Shown piece after piece: positions 7,922 through 16,960 of a DNA stretch of 32,743 nucleotides (positions within the stretch are counted from its first letter, which is position 1; every line of letters starts with the position of its first letter). Where the stretch lies: contig JAEDGP010000019.1 of the NCBI GenBank assembly GCA_016297405.1, forward strand, positions 1 through 32,743. Reading direction: 5' to 3'. The position numbers were made by a program, and so were the translations under genes. Below the pieces are notes generated by a model, which saw only the letters and a program-made list of their open reading frames with translations, ran no database searches and was not told the DNA's origin. The stretch is from Treponema sp. (lineage in GTDB: Bacteria; Spirochaetota; Spirochaetia; Treponematales; Treponemataceae).

Positions 7922-8800
7922 CTATCCCCTGAATGCAGCTTTAAGCCTTGCAATTTCATCTGCATAACCTGCTGCATCATTTGGGGTTTCCAGAATAAAC
8001 GGCAAAGCCTTTAATGCCCCATGGTTTGTAAAGCGGCTCAAAGCTTCAAAACCAATGAACCCCTGCCCAATCTTTTGATGGCGATCTTTATGAGAAGCCA
8101 GATCGTTCATGCTGTCATTCAGATGGCATGCCTTTAAACGGTCAAGGCCAACAATTTTGTCAAACTCAGTAATTACGCCATCCAGATTGTTTACAATATC
8201 ATAGCCGCCATCCCAGATGTGACAGCTGTCCATGCAAACTCCAAGAAAATCTTTCGAAGATTGCCCAAGGTATTCTTCAGTCTTTTCTATGATGGCCTTG
8301 ACCTCTTCAAAGGTGCGGCCAATTTCGCTTCCCTTGCCGGCCATTGTCTCAATCAAAATAGTTGTGCCAGGCAAAAGATTTTCTTCAATTCCAGTTTTTA
8401 TCACTTCGCAAAGCATTCTGGCCGTCAAATCAATTCCCACATTAGCGCCTTGCTGCACATGGCTTCCTGGATGAAAATTATAAAGATTGCCTGATGTATA
8501 TTTCATGCGGCGAAGATCATCAATCATCATGTCTTTTGCGTAAAGCCTAAGTCCTTCATCTGCAGAACAAGGATTCATTGTGTATGGTGCATGAGCCACA
8601 AGCTTTGCAAAGCCTTTTTCTTTTGCAAAGGCGCAGAAACGAGCGGTGTCATCTATAAAAGCTTCATCTATTTCTTTGGCTTTGCCGCCCCGTGGATTTC
8701 GTGTAAAAAAAGCGAAAGTGCTGGCATTTGCGGCCACCGCTTCCTTTCCCATTCCCATAAAACCCTGACTGCTTGATTCGTGATAACCTATGTGCAGCAT
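7922..8800 (-). CDS. nfo: Endonuclease IV (AP endonuclease)
   Basis: A cytoplasmic, Zn-dependent AP endonuclease that cleaves 5' of abasic sites in base excision repair. At 292 residues it has the family length. Metal-ligand motifs are present: LYNFHPGSH, ILIETMAGKGSEIG, GVCMDSCH, HLNDS with ASHKDRHQKIGQGFIG, and a final ILETP. The start is set at MLHIGYHES because it is preceded by GGAGG at four bases; the ATG 15 bases upstream would place that ribosome binding site inside the gene. It follows tRNA-Glu on the same strand, separated by that tRNA's terminator. Confidence 0.95.
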   Translation of the reverse strand: MLHIGYHESSSQGFMGMGKEAVAANASTFAFFTRNPRGGKAKEIDEAFIDDTARFCAFAKEKGFAKLVAHAPYTMNPCSADEGLRLYAKDMMIDDLRRMKYTSGNLYNFHPGSHVQQGANVGIDLTARMLCEVIKTGIEENLLPGTTILIETMAGKGSEIGRTFEEVKAIIEKTEEYLGQSSKDFLGVCMDSCHIWDGGYDIVNNLDGVITEFDKIVGLDRLKACHLNDSMNDLASHKDRHQKIGQGFIGFEALSRFTNHGALKALPFILETPNDAAGYADEIARLKAAFRG

Positions 8801-8821
8801 AAAACCTCCATGCAAAAGTAC

Positions 8822-8850
8822 AAAAAAAAAGCAGAGCCTGTCACTCTGCT
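8822..8850 (-). terminator. Intrinsic terminator after tRNA-Glu
   Basis: On the minus strand AGCAGAG pairs with CTCTGCT across a 7-nt loop and is followed by a run of nine T. Confidence 0.85.
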
Positions 8851-8855
8851 TAAAA

Positions 8856-8928
8856 TAGCCTCTACGGGAGTCGAACCCGTCTCTCCGCCTTGAGAGGGCG
8901 ATGAACTAAACCGATATTCGAAGGGGCC
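8856..8928 (-). tRNA. tRNA-Glu (anticodon CUC)
   Basis: A cloverleaf can be drawn by hand. The acceptor GGCCCCT pairs with AGAGGCT (one G-U, one C-A mismatch). The D arm is GAAT/GTTC. The anticodon stem TCGCC/GGCGG carries the loop CTCTCAA, and the T arm is ACGGG/CCCGT with TTCGACT. The anticodon CUC reads GAG. The 3' CCA is not encoded. The acceptor mismatch leaves slight doubt about exact ends. Confidence 0.9.
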
Positions 8929-9043
8929 AAATCGTAGATTGCCCAAAACGAACCACAAGGCTCATTCTGAATCAACCATATTTATGATTTTAAGCTCTGC
9001 AAAGAACTTAAAATGCGTCATCCAGAAGCCAAAGCTTCTAAAC

Positions 9044-9073
9044 AAAAAAAGCTGAACTTTTCAGTTCAGCTTT
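9044..9073 (-). terminator. Intrinsic terminator after tRNA-Gln
   Basis: On the minus strand AAAGCTGAACT pairs with AGTTCAGCTTT across a 4-nt loop, followed by a T-run. Confidence 0.85.
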
Positions 9074-9075
9074 AG

Positions 9076-9146
9076 TTCCCCAAGGAGGATTCGAACCCCC
9101 ACAGTCAGAACCAGAATCTGAAGTGCTACCATTACACAATCGGGGA
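9076..9146 (-). tRNA. tRNA-Gln (anticodon CUG)
   Basis: The acceptor TCCCCGA pairs with TTGGGGA. The anticodon stem TCAGA/TCTGA carries the loop TTCTGGT, so the anticodon is CUG (codon CAG). The T arm is GGGGG/CCTCC with the loop TTCGAAT. The CCA end is not encoded. A near-consensus promoter lies directly upstream. Confidence 0.93.
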
Positions 9147-9161
9147 ATGTAATGTTCCAAT

Positions 9162-9190
9162 AATATACATTTTTTCAAACAATATGTCAA
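9162..9190 (-). promoter_or_regulatory. Strong sigma70-type promoter of the tRNA-Gln/tRNA-Glu region
   Basis: TTGACA (9190-9185), a 17-bp spacer and TATATT (9167-9162) on the minus strand, ending 15 bases before the tRNA-Gln 5' end. Confidence 0.85.
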
Positions 9191-9303
9191 GCAAAAAGCC
9201 CGCAGTTTTGCAAAAAAATTATTTTTTTTCGCGAAAAGTGTAAAAGCAGAAAGCGGCCTGATGTATTCTCTAAAAACTTAATACCTCTTTCAATTGCCGC
9301 AGC

Positions 9304-10194
9304 CTATTTTTTATTGTTCAATTCTTCCAGGCTTTGTTTTCCGTATGCGCTCACCTGCTCTCTTTTATCTTTGGAAAGCTCAGTGTAAATCTTTTTTGCC
9401 TTCTTCACATCGCCTTTCTTTTCATAGCAGTATCCCAAGTTTCCTTTGCAAATATAATCAGACGGATCGATTTTACATGCACTGGAAAGATACTTTATGG
9501 CCTGATCATAATTTTTACGCATCATTTCAAGTCTTGCATAATGATTCAAAACCCATGTATTGTTGGGGAAAACCGAATATTCTTTTTTGATTATTGATTC
9601 AAGCTCGTTTTCGCAAACCACAATTCTATCAAACATTGGAGTGATGTAATCATTCACGAATGCAACAATCATCTGTTCCGGATTTGCGAATTCTTCTGCT
9701 GCCACATCTTCATCAAAAGACCATTTCCATGGCTTTGGCTCTTTTGCCTGATCAATGAAATAACTTATGTATTCGCAAAGTTCCTTATCCATTTGTGCAA
9801 CAGATGCCAATGAACAACGGCCAACAATCATATCAAGGCGCAAAGGATTCTTTTCAATTGCCTTCTGCAAATATTCAAAGGCCTTTTTAACATCTTCTTC
9901 ATTGTAACGCTGCTTTGGGTACATTCCAGAGCCTCCGTCATCCGTCCCTTCCTTAGTGGACTGAACTTCCATACGCACCAAAGAATAATAATTGAACCAG
10001 AGCACTGCAATTTCAGGACATTCAGGATCTTCTTTTTCCCAATCTTCAATAAGCTTTTTGGACCTCTCATAATTTCTTGTCTTAAAACAGGAAATCACCT
10101 GGTCAAACTTACTCTTCACCACATCCATGTCTCTTGCAAAACCAAAAGCGCACAGATTCAACAAAATGCAACCGATACAAATAATCTTTTTCAT
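9304..10194 (-). CDS. Secreted tetratricopeptide-repeat protein
   Basis: A 296-residue protein with an N-terminal signal peptide (MKKIICIGCILLNLCAFGFA, then RD) and no lipobox-like Cys at the cleavage site. The C-terminal part (about 205-285) contains two TPR-like units: WVLNHYARLEMMRKNYDQAI and ICKGNLGYCYEKKGDVKKAK. TPRs are protein-interaction scaffolds, so no specific function can be given; a periplasmic location is likely. The start lies six bases after TAGAAT and has no Shine-Dalgarno sequence. It is monocistronic, between the tRNA promoter region and the divergent dnaE. Confidence 0.8.
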   Translation of the reverse strand: MKKIICIGCILLNLCAFGFARDMDVVKSKFDQVISCFKTRNYERSKKLIEDWEKEDPECPEIAVLWFNYYSLVRMEVQSTKEGTDDGGSGMYPKQRYNEEDVKKAFEYLQKAIEKNPLRLDMIVGRCSLASVAQMDKELCEYISYFIDQAKEPKPWKWSFDEDVAAEEFANPEQMIVAFVNDYITPMFDRIVVCENELESIIKKEYSVFPNNTWVLNHYARLEMMRKNYDQAIKYLSSACKIDPSDYICKGNLGYCYEKKGDVKKAKKIYTELSKDKREQVSAYGKQSLEELNNKK

Positions 10195-10200
10195 GCTTTC

Positions 10201-10229
10201 ATTCTAGATTGATTGAAAAAGTTCTGCAA
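10201..10229 (-). promoter_or_regulatory. Leaderless promoter of the TPR gene
   Basis: TTGCAG (10229-10224), a 17-bp spacer and TAGAAT (10206-10201), then six bases and the ATG at 10194. Confidence 0.55.
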
Positions 10230-10313
10230 CATTTTTTAATTTCCATAGGAAAAGAACCTATAAAAAATCTCCTTTTTAGTATAAAATTATTTTCCAACCA
10301 ATTGAAAATTTTA

Positions 10314-10342
10314 TGGTCAACAGCATTTTTCAAAGGTATATT
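10314..10342 (+). promoter_or_regulatory. Candidate promoter of dnaE
   Basis: TGGTCA, a 17-bp spacer and TATATT, about 30 bp before the dnaE start codon. Confidence 0.5.
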
Positions 10343-10374
10343 CAGAGAACAATCGATTCATAGAGGTTTTTTTT

Positions 10375-13300
10375 ATGGCAGACATACATATATTTGATCC
10401 GGCACCAGAAGGAACACCCGTTTCAAATTTCGTACATCTTCATGTTCACTCAGATTATTCTCTTCTGGACGGATGCTGCAAACTTGATTCTTTGATTGCA
10501 CGGGCAAAACAATTGAACATGCCAGCTCTGGCCCTAACAGACCATGGAAATATGTTCGGCGTGTTGAATTTTGAACATATCTGCCATGCAAACGGCATAA
10601 ATCCAATTGTAGGATGCGAATTCTACTGCACGGAAGACCACACCGCAAAGCAGAACACCAGATACGGAAAGCACAACTACCATTTGATTCTTCTTTGCGA
10701 AAACGAAACCGGCTATAAAAACATGAGCTGGCTTTGCTCCAGGGCTTTCTGCGATGAAGGTTCACTTTATTACGGTCGTCCCCGAATCGATTTTGAACTT
10801 TTAAAGCAATACCATGAAGGAATCATCTGCCTTTCAGCCTGCGTTGCGGGCGAACTTCCGCAAGCCATATTGAACGGCAACCTGGATGATGCAGTTGAAG
10901 TTGCAAAACGCTACAAGGAACTTTTTGGCCCAGACCATTACTATATCGAAATACAGAACCACGGGCTTCCAGAAGAAAAAATTGCCAGCGAACAGATGAT
11001 CAAAATCGCCCGAATGCTGGATATTCCTCTTGTAGTTACGAACGATATCCACTACATCAACAAGGATGACGCAGAAGCCCAGCTGGCTCTGAACTGTATC
11101 GGCCGCAAATCCCTTCTGGATGATCCTGAAAGCGCTGAAAAATCAATGGGCGGTTCAGACCGCATTTCTGAATGGTATTTTAAAACAGAAGAAGAAATGA
11201 AGCTTCTGTTTCCTGATATACCGGAAGCCTATGAAAACACCATAAAGATTGCCAACATGTGTAATCTTACAATTCATCAGTATTCCACACCAGAACTTAA
11301 AGGCTGTCTGCCCCGCTTTGAACTTCCAAAGGAATTTCAGACTCACGGCGATGATTACACAAAGAATCAGGATGACTATGTTCGCCACATTGTAGAAGAA
11401 GGGCTCAAAAAACGATACAAGGAAATCACACCAGAGATTCGCGAAAGATGCGAATACGAACTTGGAATCATCTTCGGAATGGGTTTTTCCGGCTACTTCC
11501 TTATCGTATGGGAATTCATCAACTGGTCAAAATCCACATGGGATAACGTAAACAACAAGCCAAAACCCTACATTCCAATCGGTCCTGGCCGAGGTTCAGG
11601 TGCCGGTTCCCTGGTCGCATACTGTATGGGCATTACCGACATCGACCCATTCCGTTTTAATCTGATTTTCGAACGATTCTTGAATCCTGAACGCGTATCA
11701 ATGCCTGACTTTGATATCGACATGGACTTCGACTATCGCCAGGACATAATCCAGCATACCCGCGACCTTTACGGAGATCCTCAGGTAGGTCATATCGTTA
11801 CGTTCGGTACCCTAAAACCAAAAAACTGCCTTGCCGATGTTGGCCGCATTCTAAACATTCCTTTGGGAATCGTTGCAAAAGTAAAGGAATGCATTCCTGA
11901 TTCTCCTAAGGCAAAGCTTAAGAACGCTTTTGAAGCTCCTACAGAAAAATTCCCAGACGGTGGAAAACTCATTCCTGTAGCAGAAGACCCGGAAGGCACA
12001 ATCGGTCTGGACAGAGAGCGATTTGAACGCTGGATTGCCCTTTGCAAAAAGCTTGAAGGAATGAACAGAAACACTGGTCTGCACGCTTCCGGCATGGTAA
12101 TTGGTCTTACAGCCCTTCCAGACTGGGCACCTGTTTTCAAAGATCCAAAGACAGGAGAAGTGGGCGTTCAATACACAATGGACATTATCGAACCTTGCGG
12201 CCTTGTAAAATTCGACTATCTTGGACTTAAAACTCTTTCGCTTATCCGCTATGCAGAAGACATCATCAACCGCCATAAAAAACCGGAAGACAAAATCTTC
12301 AGCGTTGCCGAACAAAGCGAAACCGACAGCGAAACATTCGACATGTTCTGCAAAGGCGATTCAGTTGCCGTATTCCAGTTTGAATCTCCTGGAATGCAGA
12401 AGATTTTGCGCCAGGTAGGACCGCGCTGCATTGAAGAACTTGTAGCTTTGAACGCATTGTATCGTCCAGGCCCAATGGATTATATTCCTCAGTATATTGA
12501 CGGCAAATGGAAACCAGAAACAATCCATTACCCGGATCCTTGTCTTGAAAGCTTGCTTAAAGAAACATACGGCGTAATGGTTTACCAGGAACAGGTTATG
12601 CAGGTTTCACAGAAAATCGCCGGCTTCTCACTTGGTGGAGCCGATATGCTTCGCCGTGCCATGGGTAAAAAGAAGCCTGAAGTTTTGATGGGAAAGAAAA
12701 AGGAATTCATCGAAGGTGCCTTAAAGCAAGGCTTTACGGAACAGCACGCCGCAGACATTTTTGAAATCATGGTTCCATTCGCCGGCTACGGATTCAATAA
12801 ATCCCATGCCGCAGCCTACACAGTTCTTGCGTACAGAACAGGTTTCCTTAAATGTCATTTCCCAGCTGCATTTATGGCCGCAAACCTTACAAACGAATTG
12901 ACATCAACAGATGGTGTTCCTCAATACATTGCAGAAGCAAAGCGCATGGGTCTGAAAGTAGATCCACCAGACATCAACAAATCCTACGAAGTTTTTGACG
13001 GTTTTGAAGACCATGTAATTTTTGCTTTCCGCGGAATGAAGGGAATGGGTGAAGCTGCCGCCGCCGCAATCGTAGAAGAACGAAATGCCAACGGCCCATA
13101 CACAAGCTTCATGAATTTCCTTGAACGCTGCATACCTTTGCAGACCATCACAAAAGACGAAGAGACGGGAAGAGAATTGAAAAAATCTCCTGTAAACTCA
13201 AAAGCTGTAGAAGTATGCATCCGCACCGGTGCATTTGACAGTCTAGGTCAAAACAGGCCTACTCTTCTTGCAAATATGGAACGGGCAATAAAATATGTAA

Positions 13301-14115
13301 TTGCAAAAAACACCGGCAGCGATTCAGGACAGGGCGACCTGTTTGGCGACACAGACGAAAAGACATTCGAAGATTTTGTATTCGATGAATTGCCGGACAT
13401 TCCATTGATGGAAAAGCTGAATATGGAGCAGGAAGTCATTGGCTGTTTCCTTTCCGGCCATCCATTGGATGATTACAAGAAAATAATCGATAATTGCGTG
13501 ACCCTCACTTCCGCAAACATAAAGCGGGCATCCGATGAAGCAGCTGCCGAAAAAGCTGCCTCCACATCATCTGGAGGATTCCAGCGTCGTGGAGCATCTT
13601 ACGGAAAATCATACACAGTCCTTGGTATGCTCACAGACGTTCACTCTTTCAACACAAAAAAAGGCGCTGGTCCGGAAATGTGTTTCGCAAAGCTTCAGGA
13701 TTACGATGGAACTATGGATCTGGCTTTCTTCCCAAAAACATGGGAATCCCTTAAGCCAAAGATCCAGGGAGGCAAAATCTATGCTTTCAAAGGAAAAGTA
13801 AATCCGCCTCGCACAGAAGATGATTCTCCAACTTTTGGCATTGATTCAATAGAAGATATTGATCAACTGAAAGCAAAATCAATTCAGTCCGTCCACATAG
13901 AATTGGAAGATTCTTTCTCAAAAGAGATGGATATTTCACTTATAAAAGATTTTTTATTTGGCACTTCGGGCAATTGTTCAGTATATTTTCATATAAAGAC
14001 AATTTCCGGGCCTTACATAATCAAGGCTTCAAGCGGCATATCACTTTCAAGTGACGAAGAAACATTGCAGAATTTGCGGAATCTTCCACTTGTAAAGCAG
14101 GTTTGGGCCGAATAA
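10375..14115 (+). CDS. dnaE: DNA polymerase III alpha subunit
   Basis: The catalytic subunit of the replicative polymerase, 1246 residues. The PHP domain starts at HLHVHSDYSLLDG (21-33), followed by ALTDHGNMFG, with the metal-binding His residues intact. The palm has GPGRGSGAGS (about 403-412) and PDFDIDMDFD, with catalytic Asp at about 445 and 447. A clamp-binding motif of the form QxxLF is visible as QGDLF (986-990), placing the beta-clamp contact internally, as in DnaE. The C-terminal region (about 1055-1150) looks like the OB fold. There is no fused exonuclease, so this is DnaE rather than PolC. A ribosome binding site AGAGG precedes the ATG. The YggT-family gene and recG follow on the same strand. 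Confidence 0.97.
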   Translation: MADIHIFDPAPEGTPVSNFVHLHVHSDYSLLDGCCKLDSLIARAKQLNMPALALTDHGNMFGVLNFEHICHANGINPIVGCEFYCTEDHTAKQNTRYGKHNYHLILLCENETGYKNMSWLCSRAFCDEGSLYYGRPRIDFELLKQYHEGIICLSACVAGELPQAILNGNLDDAVEVAKRYKELFGPDHYYIEIQNHGLPEEKIASEQMIKIARMLDIPLVVTNDIHYINKDDAEAQLALNCIGRKSLLDDPESAEKSMGGSDRISEWYFKTEEEMKLLFPDIPEAYENTIKIANMCNLTIHQYSTPELKGCLPRFELPKEFQTHGDDYTKNQDDYVRHIVEEGLKKRYKEITPEIRERCEYELGIIFGMGFSGYFLIVWEFINWSKSTWDNVNNKPKPYIPIGPGRGSGAGSLVAYCMGITDIDPFRFNLIFERFLNPERVSMPDFDIDMDFDYRQDIIQHTRDLYGDPQVGHIVTFGTLKPKNCLADVGRILNIPLGIVAKVKECIPDSPKAKLKNAFEAPTEKFPDGGKLIPVAEDPEGTIGLDRERFERWIALCKKLEGMNRNTGLHASGMVIGLTALPDWAPVFKDPKTGEVGVQYTMDIIEPCGLVKFDYLGLKTLSLIRYAEDIINRHKKPEDKIFSVAEQSETDSETFDMFCKGDSVAVFQFESPGMQKILRQVGPRCIEELVALNALYRPGPMDYIPQYIDGKWKPETIHYPDPCLESLLKETYGVMVYQEQVMQVSQKIAGFSLGGADMLRRAMGKKKPEVLMGKKKEFIEGALKQGFTEQHAADIFEIMVPFAGYGFNKSHAAAYTVLAYRTGFLKCHFPAAFMAANLTNELTSTDGVPQYIAEAKRMGLKVDPPDINKSYEVFDGFEDHVIFAFRGMKGMGEAAAAAIVEERNANGPYTSFMNFLERCIPLQTITKDEETGRELKKSPVNSKAVEVCIRTGAFDSLGQNRPTLLANMERAIKYVIAKNTGSDSGQGDLFGDTDEKTFEDFVFDELPDIPLMEKLNMEQEVIGCFLSGHPLDDYKKIIDNCVTLTSANIKRASDEAAAEKAASTSSGGFQRRGASYGKSYTVLGMLTDVHSFNTKKGAGPEMCFAKLQDYDGTMDLAFFPKTWESLKPKIQGGKIYAFKGKVNPPRTEDDSPTFGIDSIEDIDQLKAKSIQSVHIELEDSFSKEMDISLIKDFLFGTSGNCSVYFHIKTISGPYIIKASSGISLSSDEETLQNLRNLPLVKQVWAE

Positions 14116-14161
14116 AATGGCAAACATACATTGACATAAGAACCATACAAAGGAGTTTTCA

Positions 14162-14740
14162 ATGCCAGTTTTTTTATTACATGTAATCTCAGTTGTTTCA
14201 TCAGTCTATCTTTTGGCCTGCTTCATCAGAATTCTCATGTCCTGGTTCCCAACCCTCGCATATTCGCCCGCAGGCCAGCTTCTGTGCAGAATCTGCGATC
14301 CATACCTTAATCTTTTCCGCAGGCTTCCATTACGATTTGGCGGGCTGGATTTTTCACCGATCATTTCACTGGGCTTGCTTTCAATCGTTTCCACAAGCTT
14401 TGACGTAATGGCCAGATCAAATACAATCTCGCTTTTTCCGATCATATATCTTTTGCTGACCATGATTGCTTCGGCAGTAGAATCAATTGGAATTATTGTC
14501 GTGCTGGCCCTGATAATCCGCTTCATCGCAATGTGTGTTTCCCGCAACACAACAATGCAAGGTTCCGGCTGGAATTATTTTGACATGATTTTCAGCCCCA
14601 TGATTTACAGAGTATCAAATCTTGTTACAAGAAACAGACCTGTAAGCTACAAAACCGCCTGTCTTATTTCTATCATTTTTATGACCCTTGTTTTCACATC
14701 AATAATTACAGCAATTAATATTTTGCTTGGTATTCTGTAA
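14162..14740 (+). CDS. YggT family membrane protein (two YggT repeats)
   Basis: A 192-residue, mostly hydrophobic protein with two copies of the YggT domain. In the first, FIRILMSWFP is followed by CRICDPYLNLFRRLP and LDFSPIISLGLL. In the second, LALIIRFIAMCV is followed by YFDMIFSPMIYRV. Each repeat has two membrane spans around a short amphipathic FSP-type segment. The family is poorly characterised; roles in division or osmotic stress have been proposed elsewhere. AGGAG precedes the ATG. Its TAA stop directly abuts the recG ATG, so the two are translationally coupled. Confidence 0.85.
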   Translation: MPVFLLHVISVVSSVYLLACFIRILMSWFPTLAYSPAGQLLCRICDPYLNLFRRLPLRFGGLDFSPIISLGLLSIVSTSFDVMARSNTISLFPIIYLLLTMIASAVESIGIIVVLALIIRFIAMCVSRNTTMQGSGWNYFDMIFSPMIYRVSNLVTRNRPVSYKTACLISIIFMTLVFTSIITAINILLGIL

Positions 14741-16960
14741 ATGAAAATCAGCGAACTAAAATCCCCAGTTTCTTCCCTTTCTGGAGTCGGGCCGGCCGCA
14801 TCTGCACAATTCGCAAAACTAAACGTCTTTACAATTGCAGATCTTCTTCAGTTCTATCCAAGAACCTATGAAGACAGGCGGAACAAAAACCCAATCGCAT
14901 CTTTTCAAAGGGGAGACGTTCATACCATTGCACAAGTCATAAGCCACGAATGGTTTGGCTATGGTAAAATGAAAAGCCTGAAAATAATAATCAGCGATAA
15001 CACTGCTTCTGCGGCCTTGATTGCATTCAACAGGGCCTTTCTGGAAAAATCACTGCCTGTTGGCTCAATAATATGCGTTTCTGGTGAGTTTTCAGTAAAA
15101 TACGGACAGATTCAGTCCACTGTTTTTGATGTCACAAAACTTAGTGAAAACGATTGCCTTGAAAACTTCGAAAACACGCCGCTTCCAGATTCCGCAATTC
15201 TGCCAATCTATCCTTTGACACAAGGATTGAACCAGAAAAACGTGCGCAAAGCCGTGTCTGCGGCGATTTCCCAGTATCTTCGCGGCATCGAAAACGAAAT
15301 ACCCCAGGAATTCATAGAAAAGCGAAACCTTCTTTCAAAAACTCAAGCCATTACACTAATTCATAAACCCCAAAGCATGGAAGATGTGCAGAATGCCAGA
15401 AAATCTTTGATTTACGAAGAGCTGTTCAATTTTCAGCTTACAATCGCAAAACGCGCATTAAAACATAAAGGCTTTCTTCCTGCAATCAACATTGATTCCC
15501 AAACAGAGGATTCACATCCTGATGCAAACCAGATTCCACAAATCGATTCACCTCAGGAAACTTCCCGATTCATCGAACTGCTTTCTCCAAAGCAAAAAGA
15601 ACTTTTCCAGCGTTTACCATTTCCACTCACATCTGACCAGCGAAAAGTTCTTACCCAAATGAACAACGACATCGACAGAGGATACAAGGATCGCTGCTCC
15701 ATACTGAACGGAACCTCTTTGCAAAATAAAAGCGCATTCACCATGGCTCGCCTTCTGCAAGGGGATGTTGGCTCTGGAAAAACCCTTGTAGCTTTCTTCG
15801 CCTGCCTTAGAATCATCGACTGGAAAGGACAATGCGCATTCATGGCACCAACTGAAATCCTCGCCCGCCAGCATGCCGAAAACGCGGCCCATCTTCTGGA
15901 GCCATTGGGGGTTCGAATCGCATTTCTTTCAGCAAATGTAAAAGCTGGCGGTCGCACACAGCTGCTTAAAGCACTTAAGGCCGGCGAAATTGATATCGTA
16001 ATCGGAACCCATGCACTTTTTTCAAAGCAGGTTATCTACAATGATCTGCAGCTGGCCATTATCGATGAGCAGCACCGTTTTGGTGTTCTGCAACGCCAGG
16101 CCATAATCGAAAAAGGGCGCAAAACAGAAGTTCTTGCCACCACAGTTGAACAAGACGGCCAGCAAAGCCAAAACCTTACTCCCATTACATTTGAGCCACA
16201 TGTACTCATGATGAGCGCAACACCAATTCCTCAAACTTTGGCATTGACCGTATTTGGTGACCTTGACGTAAGCGTAATAAAAACGATGCCTAAAGGCCGG
16301 CTTCCTGTGCAGACATATCTTGTAAAAGAAGGAAACGAGATAAACGCCTACATGGCAGTTAAAAAAGAACTGGAATTAGGCCATCAAGCCTATTTCATTT
16401 ACCCTGCCATAGAAAATTCAACAGGAAATCAGGAATTGAAGTCTGCACAGGAAACCTTTGAAGTGCTTTCAAAAAAATATTTTTCACCCTTCAACTGTGC
16501 GCTCATACATTCAAAAATCGATGAAGAACAGCAGGTAAAAATCCTCAAAGATTTTAAGAATGGACGAATTCAGCTTCTTGCAGCCACAACTGTTGTGGAA
16601 GTGGGGGTTGACGTGCCAAACGCCACTTGCATCGTGATCGAACAGGCTGATCACTTTGGCCTGGCCCAGCTTCATCAGCTTAGAGGCCGTGTAGGACGAG
16701 GGAGCCTGCAATCATTTTGCTTTCTTATCTATAGCAGCAAAATCACCCAAACCGGCATAGAACGAATGAAAGTCCTAAGGCAGAACAACGATGGCTTTGT
16801 AATTGCATCTGAGGATTTAAAACTAAGAGGCCCCGGCGAAATTACCGGAACCGCTCAGGCTGGAAATCTGACACTCGGAATAGCAGACTTTGTTCGCGAC
16901 CACGATCTTCTGGTCCAGGCCCGCTATGATGCCTTTGGTTTTATGCAACAAAAACCTTAA
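14741..16960 (+). CDS. recG: ATP-dependent DNA helicase RecG
   Basis: A branch-migrating helicase acting on stalled forks and Holliday junctions. The N-terminal wedge/OB domain starts with LSGVGPAASAQFAKLN and LLQFYPRTYEDRR. The helicase core has LLQGDVGSGKT (Walker A, 338-348), DEQHRFGV (from 442), MSATPIPQT (about 490) and QLRGRVGRG (646-654). At 739 residues it is longer than typical RecG (about 690). The extra length sits in insertions just before Walker A (RCSILNGTSLQNKSAFTMA) and after the DEQH box (KTEVLATTVEQDGQQSQ). It is cotranscribed after the YggT-family gene, and its last 20 bases overlap the convergent sigma-factor gene. Confidence 0.96.
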   Translation: MKISELKSPVSSLSGVGPAASAQFAKLNVFTIADLLQFYPRTYEDRRNKNPIASFQRGDVHTIAQVISHEWFGYGKMKSLKIIISDNTASAALIAFNRAFLEKSLPVGSIICVSGEFSVKYGQIQSTVFDVTKLSENDCLENFENTPLPDSAILPIYPLTQGLNQKNVRKAVSAAISQYLRGIENEIPQEFIEKRNLLSKTQAITLIHKPQSMEDVQNARKSLIYEELFNFQLTIAKRALKHKGFLPAINIDSQTEDSHPDANQIPQIDSPQETSRFIELLSPKQKELFQRLPFPLTSDQRKVLTQMNNDIDRGYKDRCSILNGTSLQNKSAFTMARLLQGDVGSGKTLVAFFACLRIIDWKGQCAFMAPTEILARQHAENAAHLLEPLGVRIAFLSANVKAGGRTQLLKALKAGEIDIVIGTHALFSKQVIYNDLQLAIIDEQHRFGVLQRQAIIEKGRKTEVLATTVEQDGQQSQNLTPITFEPHVLMMSATPIPQTLALTVFGDLDVSVIKTMPKGRLPVQTYLVKEGNEINAYMAVKKELELGHQAYFIYPAIENSTGNQELKSAQETFEVLSKKYFSPFNCALIHSKIDEEQQVKILKDFKNGRIQLLAATTVVEVGVDVPNATCIVIEQADHFGLAQLHQLRGRVGRGSLQSFCFLIYSSKITQTGIERMKVLRQNNDGFVIASEDLKLRGPGEITGTAQAGNLTLGIADFVRDHDLLVQARYDAFGFMQQKP

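Noticed and set aside
13958..13976. Sigma54-like TTGGCAC inside dnaE
   Set aside because: The following GGGCAATT puts GC two bases too close and lacks TTGC; it is inside coding sequence.
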